NCBI GenBank assembly: GCA_052387955.1
Contig: JBQTIQ010000093.1
Coordinates: 1 to 28,801, forward strand
Reading direction: 5' to 3'
From: JBQTIQ01 sp052387955
GTDB lineage: Bacteria > Actinomycetota > Acidimicrobiia > Acidimicrobiales > JACDCH01
Length of the DNA stretch: 28,801 bases
The notes under the pieces: model-generated
What the model was told of the DNA's origin: nothing
Seen by the model: the letters and a program-made list of their open reading frames with translations, nothing else
Database searches by the model: none
Part shown: positions 8,052-15,721 of the stretch, piece by piece
How the letters are laid out: each line of letters opens with the position of its first letter
Position numbering within the stretch: position 1 is the stretch's first letter
Made by a program: the position numbers and the translations under genes

Positions 8052-8974
8052 GGCGTGTCGTCCCGGTGGAGGAGCTCCCAGTCGGAGCCCCGGTCGGAGC
8101 GGTAGACGCCGGTGCGGCCGGCGTCGTCGTGGGCGGCGGCGAAGAGGCCGTCGTCGGTGGCGAGCAGCGCCTGCGGGGTGCCGGGGAGGCGACCGACGGC
8201 CTGCCAGCGGGAGCCGTCGGCGTGGTGGACGCCGCCGGCCGGGTCGACGCCCCACAGGCCGGCGTCGGCGTCCCACGCGAGGCCCACGAGCGGCGGGCCG
8301 TCGGTTCGCTGCCAGCTGCGGCCGCCGTCGGCCGACTCGACGAGCCCGTCGGGTGTGGCGCCGATGACGTGGTCGGCGTCGTCGGGGTCGACGGCGAAGC
8401 CGAACAGGTCGAGGGTGGATCGTGTCTCCCACGACTCGAGGTCGGCCGACACCATGAACCGGCCGGTGCCGGCGTCCCAGCCGTAGACCCGGTCGTGGGC
8501 GAAGGCGAGACCGTGGAAGTCGGCGTCGCCGAGCAGCGACATCGGCTGCCAGGTACGGCCGGCGTCGGCGGACTCGATCAACCCGAGCCGTCCGGGGAGG
8601 CCGTCCCGGCTGCTGGCGAGGTCGGGATGGCCCGAGCCGAGGAACCGGTCGGGACCGATGACGGTGAAGCCCATCGTGTCCTGGTAGCTGTCACCGACCC
8701 GCTCGGCGGGGCCGTCGGGCGCGATCCGGAACATGCCGTAGTGGGTCGCCACGAACAGCGCCCCGTCGGCGGGGTTGACGCCGAGACCGTGGACGTGGGC
8801 GACGCCGGGGTCCTCCACGGCGCCGGGGGCGTCGGCGGCCGGTTCGGTCGTGAGCGCCCAGACCACGACGGGCGTGGCGGCGACGGCGACGAGAGCGGCG
8901 AGGACCCATGCCTTTCGCCGGGTCCCGTCGGGTGCCGGCCGGCGGGTCCGGCGGGCGTTGTTCGCGGTGCTCAT
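8048..8974 (-). CDS. F510_1955-type BNR/Asp-box beta-propeller protein, membrane anchored
   Basis: A 308-residue protein with a basic N-terminus, one signal or anchor helix (AWVLAALVAVAATPVVVWAL) and an external beta-propeller. The opening motif HVHGLGVNPADGALFVATH and following MFRI match F510_1955 family glycosylhydrolase-like proteins, which I associate with copper and metal loci. Asp-box repeats are visible: SADAGRTWQP, SADGGRSWQR and a weaker SDRGSDWEL. Catalytic activity is not evident. ATG 8974 has GGAG 6 nt upstream (GGAGACCTCG) and overlaps the stop of the small upstream ORF as ATGA. The stop overlaps the Lgt-like start. It is likely extracytoplasmic; a copper-sensing or chaperone role is speculation. 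Confidence 0.82.
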   Translation of the reverse strand: MSTANNARRTRRPAPDGTRRKAWVLAALVAVAATPVVVWALTTEPAADAPGAVEDPGVAHVHGLGVNPADGALFVATHYGMFRIAPDGPAERVGDSYQDTMGFTVIGPDRFLGSGHPDLASSRDGLPGRLGLIESADAGRTWQPMSLLGDADFHGLAFAHDRVYGWDAGTGRFMVSADLESWETRSTLDLFGFAVDPDDADHVIGATPDGLVESADGGRSWQRTDGPPLVGLAWDADAGLWGVDPAGGVHHADGSRWQAVGRLPGTPQALLATDDGLFAAAHDDAGRTGVYRSDRGSDWELLHRDDTP

Positions 8975-9078
8975 CGAGGTCTCCGGTCGTGGGTCGCGGG
9001 GCGGGTCGCGCCGAGGAGCTTCGGGACGGCGTCGATTCGTCGGGCGTTGGGGAGCGGCGACGGTGGCTGCGCGGTCAT
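8971..9078 (-). CDS. 35-residue ORF linking two operon genes
   Basis: ATG 9078 overlaps the hydrolase stop as ATGA, and its TGA overlaps the ATG of the next gene in the same way. The product starts MTAQPPSPLPNARRIDAVPK and is proline- and arginine-rich with no hydrophobic stretch. It may be a real micro-protein, or only an open path that lets ribosomes travel between the two genes. The ribosome site of the next gene lies inside it. No family is recognised. Confidence 0.35.
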   Translation of the reverse strand: MTAQPPSPLPNARRIDAVPKLLGATRPATHDRRPR

Positions 9079-9877
9079 GGCGCTGCTCCGGTGAGGAGGT
9101 CGTCGATCGCGTCGGCGACGATGTCCGGGCGGTGGACGGCCAAGTGGTGGTCGCCGTCGTGCTCGGCCAGTTCGACGTCGTGGCCGGTGGCGGTGAGCTC
9201 GTCGGCGAGGCGGCGCACGTGGCCCAACGGCGCGGCGTCGTCGCCCGGCCGTGGAGCAGGCGCACCGGGCAGGAGGACCGGCCGAGGTCGTCGGCGACGC
9301 GGTGCTCGACCACGACGCGTTCGAGGGTCCGTGAGTACGACGGCCAGGTGTGGCGGGCGCCGTCGCTGGCGACCTGCTGGGGCAGGTCCCGCTGGACGCG
9401 AGGGGCGAGGATCACGGCGAGCGGTCGCAGCCGGCACATGGCGGTGCACAACCAGCGGGCCGCCGGCCGCCGATCGACCGTCAGGCGGGCGAGCAGGCCG
9501 AGGCTGCCGATGTCCCGCCTCGCCGTGTCGGTGTCGGGGTACGCCGGCAGGCCGACGAGCACGACGCCGGCGACGAGTCCCGGGTGGTCCGCGGCGAGCG
9601 CCGAGGCGAGAACGGCGCCGGCGGAGTGCCCGACGACGACGGCGGGACCGTCGAGCACGCCCACCAGCCCGGCCACGTGCGCGTCGACGTCGTAGTCGGC
9701 GTCGGCCGGCTTCGGCGACCGGCCGAAGCCGAGCAGGTCGACGGCGGTGGCGCGGAACGCCGGTTCGGTGTCCCGCAGCCGGTGCCAGTAGCGAGCCGAT
9801 GCGCCGAGGCCGTGCACCAGCAGCACCGGGGGCCCGGCGCCCCACGACTCCACCGCCAGCGTCGCCGCCGGCCTCAC
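9075..9877 (-). CDS. Alpha/beta hydrolase, with a single-base frame break
   Basis: An alpha/beta-hydrolase of about 267 residues. Features are the oxyanion region PPVLLVHGLGASARYWHRL, DLLGFGRSPKP, the nucleophile elbow GHSAGA, and, in the second frame, HGR followed by GDDAAPLGHVRRLADEL (acid residue) and EHDGDHHLAVHRP (His). The first frame runs from GTG 9877 to about 9247 and turns into nonsense; the correct continuation lies in another frame and stops at 9075. One missing base in the G run (CCC on the + strand at 9244-9246) accounts for this. Sequence before GTG 9877 in the open frame is not hydrolase-like. The substrate is unknown. The position between copper ATPase and F510 genes suggests co-expression. 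Confidence 0.78.
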
Positions 9878-10028
9878 GACGGGCGTCCCGACCGTCGCCG
9901 CCGGGGCGCGTCCGGGTGGCGTCGCGGCCCAGCCATGGCCCCGGGCGGGGGCCCCGATGCTTCGAGCACGTGCTTCCTCCAGGACAGGTGGGCGGACAGG
10001 CCGGCCCGACCGGACCGTGCCGGCCCGG

Positions 10029-10226
10029 TCAGTTGTCGGTCGGCACACCCGGACCCGGAGCATCGCGGGCGGCGCGCAGCTCCGTGACCTCGGCCCGGAG
10101 CCGGGCCAGCTCTCCGGTGTCGGCCTCGTCGGTGCGGCCGTCGCTGCGGCGCATCATGCGCAGGCACACGACGCTCATGGCTGCGCAGCCGACGAACGGC
10201 AGCACGGCGTACAGGATCGTCTCCAC
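10029..10226 (-). CDS. 65-residue single-helix protein with coiled coil
   Basis: GTG 10226 has a strong ribosome site (GAGGAGG, 6 nt spacing). The product starts METILYAVLPFVGCAAMSVV, one membrane helix, followed by CLRMMRRSDGR and a heptad-like stretch (ELARLRAEVTELRAAR). The arrangement is a short type-I or signal-anchor protein with a cytoplasmic coiled coil, similar in layout to small DUF2933-like proteins of metal operons. The helix contains one Cys and several Met, which could be copper-relevant. It sits 52 nt downstream of the preceding membrane gene. Confidence 0.68.
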   Translation of the reverse strand: METILYAVLPFVGCAAMSVVCLRMMRRSDGRTDEADTGELARLRAEVTELRAARDAPGPGVPTDN

Positions 10227-10278
10227 GATCGTCCTCCTCGTTGTTCGCTGACCTGTGTCCGGGCGCGCCGGGGCGCGC

Positions 10279-10538
10279 TCAGACCAGCCGAGGAGGTCGT
10301 TCGAGCCGGACGGCGAGCAGCAACGGGCGCCGGGCGTCGTGGCGGAGGGCGAACGAGGTCCACCCCACGGCGACGACGAGGGCGAGCGTCGAGGCCAGAA
10401 CCGCGACCGCACACGACGTCGGGGTCGAGGCCAGGCCGCAGTCGTGGCCCGCCGATCCCATCCCCGGCATGAGCACGGGGATGCCGATGGCGACCAGGAG
10501 CACGACCAGGGCGACGACAGCGCCTTCTTCCAGGACAT
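10279..10538 (-). CDS. Two-helix membrane protein with one-base frame slip near its start
   Basis: ATG 10538 lies 13 nt after the CopA stop and reads MSWKKAL. One base further on, at about 10518, the frame must change to read VVALVVLLVAIGIPVLMPGMG, a strong first helix, followed by HDCGLASTPTSCAVAVLAST and a second helix (LALVVAVGWTSFAL). A single G missing from CTGGTCGTC to CTGTCGTC explains the shift. Without repair the only start is GTG 10503, inside the first helix. Cys, His and Met between the helices (MPGMG, HDCG, SC) might contact copper. About 85 residues when repaired. No family recognised. Confidence 0.6.
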
Positions 10539-10551
10539 CGCGAGCCCGACC

Positions 10552-12780
10552 CTACCGACCGGTGCCCGCACGCGGGACGTGACGACGGCGCCCGAAACGG
10601 TACAGGCGGAGGCTGTTGCCGACCACCGAGACCGACGAGAACGCCATGGCGGCGCCGGCGAGGATCGGGTTGAGCAGCCCGACGGCGGCGGCCGGGATGA
10701 GCAGCACGTTGTAGCCGAACGCCCAGGCGAGGTTCTGCAGGATCGTGCGGAACGTGCGCCGGGACAGCGCGATCGACGTGGCGACGCCGTCGAGGTCACC
10801 CGACAGGAGCGTGATGTCAGAGGACTCGATGGCGACGTCGGTGCCGGTGCCGATGGCGATCCCGAGATCGGCCTGCACCAGGGCCGGCGCGTCGTTGATG
10901 CCGTCGCCGACCATGGCAACGACCCGGCCCTCGTCCTGGAGGCGGCGGACCTCGTCGGCCTTGTCGGCGGGCAGCACCTCGGCCAGGACGCGGGTGATGC
11001 CGACTTGCTCGGCGATCCAACCGGCGGTGCGGGCGTTGTCGCCGGTGATCATGGCGACCTCGACATCCATCGACCGCAGCCGGGCGACCGCGTCGCGGGC
11101 GTCGTCGCGCACCGTGTCGGCCACGGCGAGGACACCGCGGACCCGGCCGTCCCACCCGCAGAGCACCGCGGTCTTGCCCTCCCGCTCGAGGCGCTCGGCG
11201 GCGGCGTCGAGGTCGGCGCAGCCCATCAACCCCCGCTCGTGCATGAGCTTGCGCCGCCCCACGGCGACGACGGTGCCGTCGATCGTCGCCTGCACCCCAT
11301 GGCCGGTCACCGCCTCGAAGGAGTCGACGCTCGGCAACGCGCCGGCGTCGCGGCCTGCGGTGGCGATCGCCTGGCCGACCGGGTGCTCCGAGGACGACTC
11401 CGTGGCCGCGGCCCGCCCGAGCACGACGGCGCGGTCCTCGCCCTCGGCGACGGCCACGTCGGTGAGGGCCATCTCGCCCCTGGTCAGGGTGCCCGTCTTG
11501 TCGAACACGACCATGTCGATGCGCTTGGAGCGCTCGAGGACGTCGCCCCCCTTGATGAGCACGCCCATCGACGCACCCCGGCCGGTGCCGACCATGATCG
11601 CCGTCGGCGTCGCCAGCCCGAGCGCGCAAGGGCACGCGATGATGAGCACCGCCACGGCGGCCACGAGCCCGTCGGCGGTGTCCCCGTCGAGCAGCCACCA
11701 GCCGAGGAACGTCACCGCGGCGACCGCGAGCACGATCGGGACGAACACCGCCGAGATCCGGTCGGCCAGGCGCTGGACTGGGGCCTTGGTGCCCTGCGCC
11801 TCGTGCACGAGGCGCACGATCTGGGACAGCGCGGTGTCGGCGCCGACCTTCGTGGCCCGCACGAGCAGCGTCCCGTTGGTGTTCACCGTGGCGCCGGTGA
11901 CGGTGTCGCCGGGCTGCTTCTCCACCGGCTCCGACTCGCCCGTCAGCATCGACTCGTCGACCGCCGAAGCCCCCTCGAGCACCTCGCCGTCGACAGGAAC
12001 CTTCTCGCCTGGACGGATCCGCAGCACGTCGCCGGCGCGCACCTGCTCGACGGGCACCATCCGCTCCTCGCCGTCGACCACGACGCGGGCCTCCTTGGCG
12101 CCGAGCTCGAGCAGCGCCCGGATGGCCGTCGACGCCCGCCCCTTCGCCCTGGCCTCAAAGTACCGGCCGAGCAGCAGGAAGGCGATGATCAGCGCCGAGG
12201 TGTCGAGGTAGTGCTCGGCGTGGCGGTGGCCGAGCACGATCTGGTACGTCGAGAACGTGAACGCCGCCAACGTGCCGATGGCGATGAGGGTGTCCATGTT
12301 CGCCTGCCGGGCCCGAGCCCGGACCGCGGCCTGGTGCAGGAACGGCCAGCCCGCCCAGAACTGCACCGGCGTCGCCAGCACCAGCGCCGCCCACCGGGCC
12401 CACGGGTCGTCCATGAACCCCATCGACAGCACGAGCACGGCGACGCCGAGCGGCCAGGCGACGAGGACCCGGCGCAGCCACATCGACTGGAGCGCCTGCT
12501 CGGCGGCGCCGGCCTCCTGCTCGCTCCCGGGCTCGACCGGCGCCAGGCCGTAGCCGACCTTCCCGACGGCGGCGACGAGGGAGTCGGGATCGACGCCGTC
12601 GGGGTCGACCGTCACCGTCGCCCGCTCGGCGGCGAAGTTGACCGCCGCCCCGGCGACCCCGTCCTGGCCGGCCAGGGTGCGCTCCACCCGCGCCGCGCAC
12701 GACGCGCACGTCATCCCGGTGACGTCGAACTCCCACTCGCGCAGGCCTGTGCCGGTGCCTCGATCGGCCACCTCGGTCAA
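10552..12780 (-). CDS. copA: Cu(I)-exporting P1B-type ATPase
   Basis: A complete 742-residue CopA. It has an N-terminal heavy-metal domain with GMTCASC (Cys25, Cys28), the TGES actuator loop (280-283), the membrane copper motif CPC (383-385) in IIACPCALGLATP, the phosphorylation site DKTGT (Asp427), SSSEHPVGQA in the nucleotide domain, GDGINDAPAL, and C-terminal YN (FGYNVLLIPAA) and MAFSSVSVVGNS. These residues define the P1B-1, Cu(I)/Ag(I) group. It pumps cuprous ions out of the cytoplasm. The TTG start at 12780 overlaps the CsoR stop as TTGA and has GGAGG 7 nt upstream, so it is translated with csoR. The paired CsoR repressor supports copper as substrate. Confidence 0.96.
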   Translation of the reverse strand: MTEVADRGTGTGLREWEFDVTGMTCASCAARVERTLAGQDGVAGAAVNFAAERATVTVDPDGVDPDSLVAAVGKVGYGLAPVEPGSEQEAGAAEQALQSMWLRRVLVAWPLGVAVLVLSMGFMDDPWARWAALVLATPVQFWAGWPFLHQAAVRARARQANMDTLIAIGTLAAFTFSTYQIVLGHRHAEHYLDTSALIIAFLLLGRYFEARAKGRASTAIRALLELGAKEARVVVDGEERMVPVEQVRAGDVLRIRPGEKVPVDGEVLEGASAVDESMLTGESEPVEKQPGDTVTGATVNTNGTLLVRATKVGADTALSQIVRLVHEAQGTKAPVQRLADRISAVFVPIVLAVAAVTFLGWWLLDGDTADGLVAAVAVLIIACPCALGLATPTAIMVGTGRGASMGVLIKGGDVLERSKRIDMVVFDKTGTLTRGEMALTDVAVAEGEDRAVVLGRAAATESSSEHPVGQAIATAGRDAGALPSVDSFEAVTGHGVQATIDGTVVAVGRRKLMHERGLMGCADLDAAAERLEREGKTAVLCGWDGRVRGVLAVADTVRDDARDAVARLRSMDVEVAMITGDNARTAGWIAEQVGITRVLAEVLPADKADEVRRLQDEGRVVAMVGDGINDAPALVQADLGIAIGTGTDVAIESSDITLLSGDLDGVATSIALSRRTFRTILQNLAWAFGYNVLLIPAAAVGLLNPILAGAAMAFSSVSVVGNSLRLYRFGRRRHVPRAGTGR

Positions 12781-13094
12781 GACGCCGCCTCCGGCTCGAC
12801 GAGGGCGAGCTCCGGGCCCGGCGCGGTGGCGAGCCGGTCGTAGCGCAGGGCCTCCATCAGCTCACCGACGATCTCGTCGACCCTGCCCTCCTGCATGGCC
12901 CGGGCCACGCACGTCTCCAGGTGGTTCTGCAGCACGATCCTCGACGCCCGCTCGATCGAGCCCTGCACCGCCGACAGCTGCTTCATCACCTCCGGGCAGT
13001 ACGCGTCGTCCTCCACCATCCGGATCACGGCGTCCATGTGCCCCCGGGCGGTCTTCAGCCGGTTCAGCACGGCACGGCGATGCTCGTTCTTCAC
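12777..13094 (-). CDS. csoR: CsoR-family copper-sensing repressor
   Basis: A 105-residue all-helical repressor of the CsoR/RcnR family. With GTG 13094 as start, the Cu(I) ligands are Cys33 (AYCPEVMKQL), His58 and Cys62 (NHLETCVARA), the C-H-C set of true copper sensors rather than nickel or persulfide relatives. NRLKTARGH near the N-terminus is the family's basic helix. The open frame extends to GTG 13112, but that would place the coding start inside the operator, and a TANNNT box lies 7 nt before GTG 13094, which suggests a leaderless transcript. It is first in the operon and coupled to copA, so copper should relieve repression of the whole chain. Confidence 0.93.
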   Translation of the reverse strand: MKNEHRRAVLNRLKTARGHMDAVIRMVEDDAYCPEVMKQLSAVQGSIERASRIVLQNHLETCVARAMQEGRVDEIVGELMEALRYDRLATAPGPELALVEPEAAS

Positions 13095-13104
13095 GACGTC
13101 GACC

Positions 13105-13131
13105 CTACCCACCCCGGGTGGGGTTGGCTAC
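13105..13131 (-). promoter_or_regulatory. CsoR operator overlapping the csoR promoter
   Basis: A 27-nt G/C-tract palindrome with half sites CTACCCACCCC and GGGGTTGGCTAC. From memory, arrangement and spacing match the Mycobacterium tuberculosis csoR operator closely (GTAGCC, ACCCC, GGGGTGGG blocks). On the minus strand it runs into TAGGGT (13107-13102), a TANNNT -10 box, followed by 7 nt and the GTG of csoR. Bound repressor would cover the -10 region. No clear -35 is seen. Confidence 0.75.
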
Positions 13132-13181
13132 CGGGGATCGGCGAGGTTCTCGCACTCTCCCGTCGAGCTCCGGCGGCCCCC

Positions 13182-13230
13182 GCGAGAACCTGCGGAACCT
13201 GCGGGAATCTGCGGGAATCTGCGAGAAGGA
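13182..13230. repeat. Tandem decamer array (GCGGGAATCT-like)
   Basis: About five consecutive copies of a 10-nt unit: GCGAGAACCT, GCGGAACCT (one base short), GCGGGAATCT twice exactly, then GCGAGAAGGA. The first unit is also found inverted at 13144-13153 (AGGTTCTCGC). It lies in a non-coding stretch between csoR and the tRNA fragment. Protein-binding iterons are possible. Confidence 0.6.
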
Positions 13231-13306
13231 CACCGCGCTACGAACTGGCAACGGGCAACCCCTTTCCACGCCGACCACGCAGCGTGACCGGGTGTGCGGC
13301 GCCTTC

Positions 13307-13339
13307 ATCCCGCGACGATCCCGCGAGGATCCCGCGGAC
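13307..13339. repeat. Tandem 11-mer array (ATCCCGCGAGG-like)
   Basis: Three consecutive 11-nt units: ATCCCGCGACG, ATCCCGCGAGG, ATCCCGCGGAC. The core ATCCCGC is nearly the reverse complement of the core of the decamer array 77 nt to the left (GCGGGA), so the two arrays carry related boxes in opposite orientation. Apart from these arrays, the operator, the tRNA fragment and a hairpin, I see nothing coding in 13095-13688. Confidence 0.55.
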
Positions 13340-13443
13340 GCCGCGTGACGGCCCGTGTCGCCTCCTGACGCATCGTGCCCCTGACCTGCACGAACGCCGA
13401 CTCGACAGCACGGGACCGGACGAGCCAGCACGGCCGATTCCAT

Positions 13444-13488
13444 CTGAAAAGCGGAAGGTCACCGGATCGACGCCGGTCCCGACCACCA
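13444..13488 (+). tRNA. 3' half of a tRNA-Phe gene, partial (possible attR)
   Basis: The sequence reads as the 3' half of a tRNA: anticodon loop CTGAAAA (GAA, Phe) at 13444-13450, 3' anticodon stem GCGGA, variable loop AGGTC, T-stem ACCGG/CCGGT enclosing ATCGACG, acceptor strand CCCGACC, then A plus encoded CCA. The bases before the loop (GATTCCAT) do not pair with GCGGA, and no D-arm or 5' acceptor is present, so only the part from the anticodon loop onward is tRNA-like. The T-loop starts with A instead of T, a sign of a non-functional copy. Tyrosine integrases commonly cross over in the anticodon loop and leave such a 3' fragment at the far end of an integrated element. Confidence 0.65.
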
Positions 13489-13627
13489 GGTAGCCCATCA
13501 GGCCGGCAGCGCTATCGGTCGGCGGCCCGCGGTTTGTTTCGGCCGCGGAACACGGCTCGAGCGACCTACCCGCGAACGGCTTGCGACTTGCACGCCGGTG
13601 AGCCCCGCGAGCCCGCAGGCCCTTGAG

Positions 13628-13654
13628 AAAGACGGTCCAGAATGGGCTGTCTTT
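13628..13654 (-). terminator. Hairpin, likely terminator of the 13.7-14.5 kb hydrolase gene
   Basis: An 11-bp stem (two G-T pairs) with a 5-nt loop: AAAGACGGTCC, AGAAT, GGGCTGTCTTT. It starts 34 nt beyond the hydrolase stop on the minus strand, where the stem ends in GTCTTT followed by CTC. The T-run is short, so termination is likely but not certain. Confidence 0.55.
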
Positions 13655-13688
13655 GCTGTCGCCGACGTCGACGTCCAGCACCTCCCGG

Positions 13689-14507
13689 TCACCGGTGCTG
13701 GTCATCTATCTGCTGGGGCTCGTGGGCGTACGCATCCAGCACCCGGGCGAGCTCGCGTGGTCTGGAGTACGGCAAGGTATGGGGAGCTCCCGAAAGTACA
13801 ACCAAGCGGGCGCCCGGCAGCAAGGCCGCCACCTGCTCGGTCCACGACTTATTGCCAATCGGGTCCAGCTCGCCGCGCACGACGAGCACCGGCAGGGTTA
13901 TCCCTGGCAGCTTGTCCTCCATGCGGTCACGCAACGCGCTACGGATCACACGAATGGGCCGCACGACACCTAGATCGAGAGCCTCGCGAGCCAACAGCCG
14001 GTTCAACGAACGCGGCTCACGAATCGCGTTCCGCAACCATCGTCCGTACTGCTGCCGGATGGTACGCGCCTCGGGATCGAACGTTGGAGCAACCAGAACG
14101 AGCCGCTCGACGAGATTCGGATAGCGGTCGGCCAAGTCGACCGCCACTTGCGTCCCCACGGAGTGTCCGACCACAAGGGCCGAGTCCAATCCGGATGCCG
14201 TCATACACGTGGCCAAGGCATCGGTCAAACCGGAGATGGTCAATGCCGACTTGGAGGTCGGGCTGCTGCCGAACCCCGGGAGATCAGGTACGAACAACCG
14301 GTGACGTCTAACGAGCAGCTGCGCCGTGGGGATGAAGTACCTGCTCGAAATCATCCCGTGGACCAGAACCATGGGAGCCCCATCAGCAGGCGGCGACCCC
14401 GAAACCCGGACGTGGAACCGCCGACTGCCTGCCTGGGCCCAAGTGCTGATCAGCCCATCGGGATTCGCAGTCGGGCGCTCACGCCATTTACGAATCGAGT
14501 GGGACAT
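13689..14507 (-). CDS. Alpha/beta hydrolase
   Basis: A complete 272-residue alpha/beta-hydrolase. Motifs in order: APMVLVHGMISSRYF (oxyanion region), DLPGFGSSP, GHSVGTQ (nucleophile Ser), RGELDPIG (acid) and SGAPHTLPYSRP (His). The fold is that of esterases, C-C bond hydrolases and haloperoxidase-like enzymes; the substrate cannot be inferred. Third-position G/C is visibly lower than in flanking genes, hinting at separate ancestry. ATG 14507 is used because the frame closes soon upstream; no strong ribosome site precedes it. It stands alone, with a hairpin after the stop and about 200 nt of non-coding DNA before the start. It lies just outside the suggested attachment site. Confidence 0.88.
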   Translation of the reverse strand: MSHSIRKWRERPTANPDGLISTWAQAGSRRFHVRVSGSPPADGAPMVLVHGMISSRYFIPTAQLLVRRHRLFVPDLPGFGSSPTSKSALTISGLTDALATCMTASGLDSALVVGHSVGTQVAVDLADRYPNLVERLVLVAPTFDPEARTIRQQYGRWLRNAIREPRSLNRLLAREALDLGVVRPIRVIRSALRDRMEDKLPGITLPVLVVRGELDPIGNKSWTEQVAALLPGARLVVLSGAPHTLPYSRPRELARVLDAYAHEPQQIDDQHR

Positions 14508-14715
14508 AACCCGTGGCCATGGTCATCGAGTTCGGGACGTTCACCGATGGGGCCTACCCTCCGGTTCGGCCGGCCAGCCCGAGGCATGGCGTCGGTGGCC
14601 GGCTGTCTCGGGCCGGGCCGGGCAACTACTGGGGCCTACGGGTTGGAGGTCGGCCAGGACGACCAGGAGCCCATGTCGATTCGGGCGTCCCGGCGTCAAC
14701 GTCGATCACGAAGGC

Positions 14716-15594
14716 TCAGCTGACCACCGTCACCGGGTCGCCGAGGCTGATGGTGCCACCGGTGACGACATCGGCGTAGACACCGAGACAGGGATAGGGG
14801 GTCGCGGTCGCGAACACGTCGACCGAGTTGTGCTCGCTGATGGCGCGCAGCACGTCCCGATCGGCCGGGAGGTCTTCCTGCGCCAGGGTCGTCATCACGC
14901 AGCGCGGCACCGTGTAGCTGGCCCTCAACCGCACGTCCCCGACCATCAAGGTGTGACCCTGCCACGACGTCTCTTCGAACACGACCCCCTCAGGGGTGTC
15001 GACGACGATGTTGGGCCGGAACCGATGAGGGTCGAACCGGCTTCCCGGTGCGAAGCGGGACAGGCGGCGGGTCGAACCGGTCGTCACCAGGTGTACCGCA
15101 CTCGAGTTGAAGAAGTTGCCGTGCTCGCTCATGAAGGTGCCGCCGTCTATCAGCTCGACGTCGTCATCTGTCCTCGACGGCGCCCCGAAGTAGGGCCCGG
15201 CGCCATCCTTCAGGTCCCTTTCCCAGGCTTCGTCAAACATCGCGCCCGGCGAGGGGCTCGACGCCACGGACACCGGACGACCGAAGAACTCGCTCAGCCG
15301 GTCGCACAGGCCAGGGTCCTCGACACCGATGGCCCCGCCGTCGGGGAACGTCACGAACACGTCTCCGTTCGACCCGGTGGTGGCGGCCAGCTCGAACATC
15401 CGACCCCAACGTGCTGGCCGCTTCACGCTCACCACTTTGGAGGTCTCGTCGTCGATCAAGGCGTACCGTCGGTCGCCTACAACCCTGCGGCCGACGACGG
15501 TGGCAACGTCGAGCGCCTCCCCCAGCATCGACTTGACCGGGTACCGGCGCAGCGAAGACACCGACCCAACCGACCCGATTACCGTCTCGGTCAC
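14716..15594 (-). CDS. MOSC-domain protein (mARC/YcbX-like)
   Basis: A 292-residue protein with a MOSC N-terminal beta-barrel domain (VSSLRRYPVKSMLGEALD, VVGDRRYALID) and a C-terminal MOSC domain (about residues 120-290; FRPNIVVDTPEG, then VPRCVMTTLAQ with the conserved Cys, and GVYADVVTGGTISLGDPV). MOSC proteins bind the molybdenum cofactor through that Cys and, in the mARC/YcbX group, reduce N-hydroxylated compounds. No ferredoxin domain is fused, so an external electron donor would be needed. Start ATG 15594. It is monocistronic, with about 125 nt between it and the end of the Lhr gene. Confidence 0.9.
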   Translation of the reverse strand: MTETVIGSVGSVSSLRRYPVKSMLGEALDVATVVGRRVVGDRRYALIDDETSKVVSVKRPARWGRMFELAATTGSNGDVFVTFPDGGAIGVEDPGLCDRLSEFFGRPVSVASSPSPGAMFDEAWERDLKDGAGPYFGAPSRTDDDVELIDGGTFMSEHGNFFNSSAVHLVTTGSTRRLSRFAPGSRFDPHRFRPNIVVDTPEGVVFEETSWQGHTLMVGDVRLRASYTVPRCVMTTLAQEDLPADRDVLRAISEHNSVDVFATATPYPCLGVYADVVTGGTISLGDPVTVVS

Positions 15595-15721
15595 GCCCCG
15601 ATGCTACAGGTCCCTCCCCTGTCAACGTCCCCGACGGGCAGCGCGGAACTGCACTAGCCCATAGACCGCGACCGCCGGTGAACCGACGGAGAGCAACGAC
15701 GCACTGGCCATGAACCCGGTC

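Noticed and set aside
10255..12843. 862-residue plus-strand frame opposite copA
   Set aside because: An antisense shadow of a complete P-type ATPase; His/Asp/Gly-rich with no domain.
13105..13443. 112-residue minus-strand frame upstream of csoR
   Set aside because: It crosses both repeat arrays and the operator, is Arg/Ser-rich and has no ribosome site.
13238..13705. Open frames reading through the tRNA fragment (for example KRKVTGSTPVPTT on the plus strand)
   Set aside because: They are translations of tRNA sequence, a known source of false proteins near attachment sites, and the rest of each frame lacks coding character.
15600..15720. Hairpin ACAGG...CCTGT between the MOSC and Lhr genes as a terminator
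   Set aside because: The stem is only five base pairs and there is no T-run; too weak to call.
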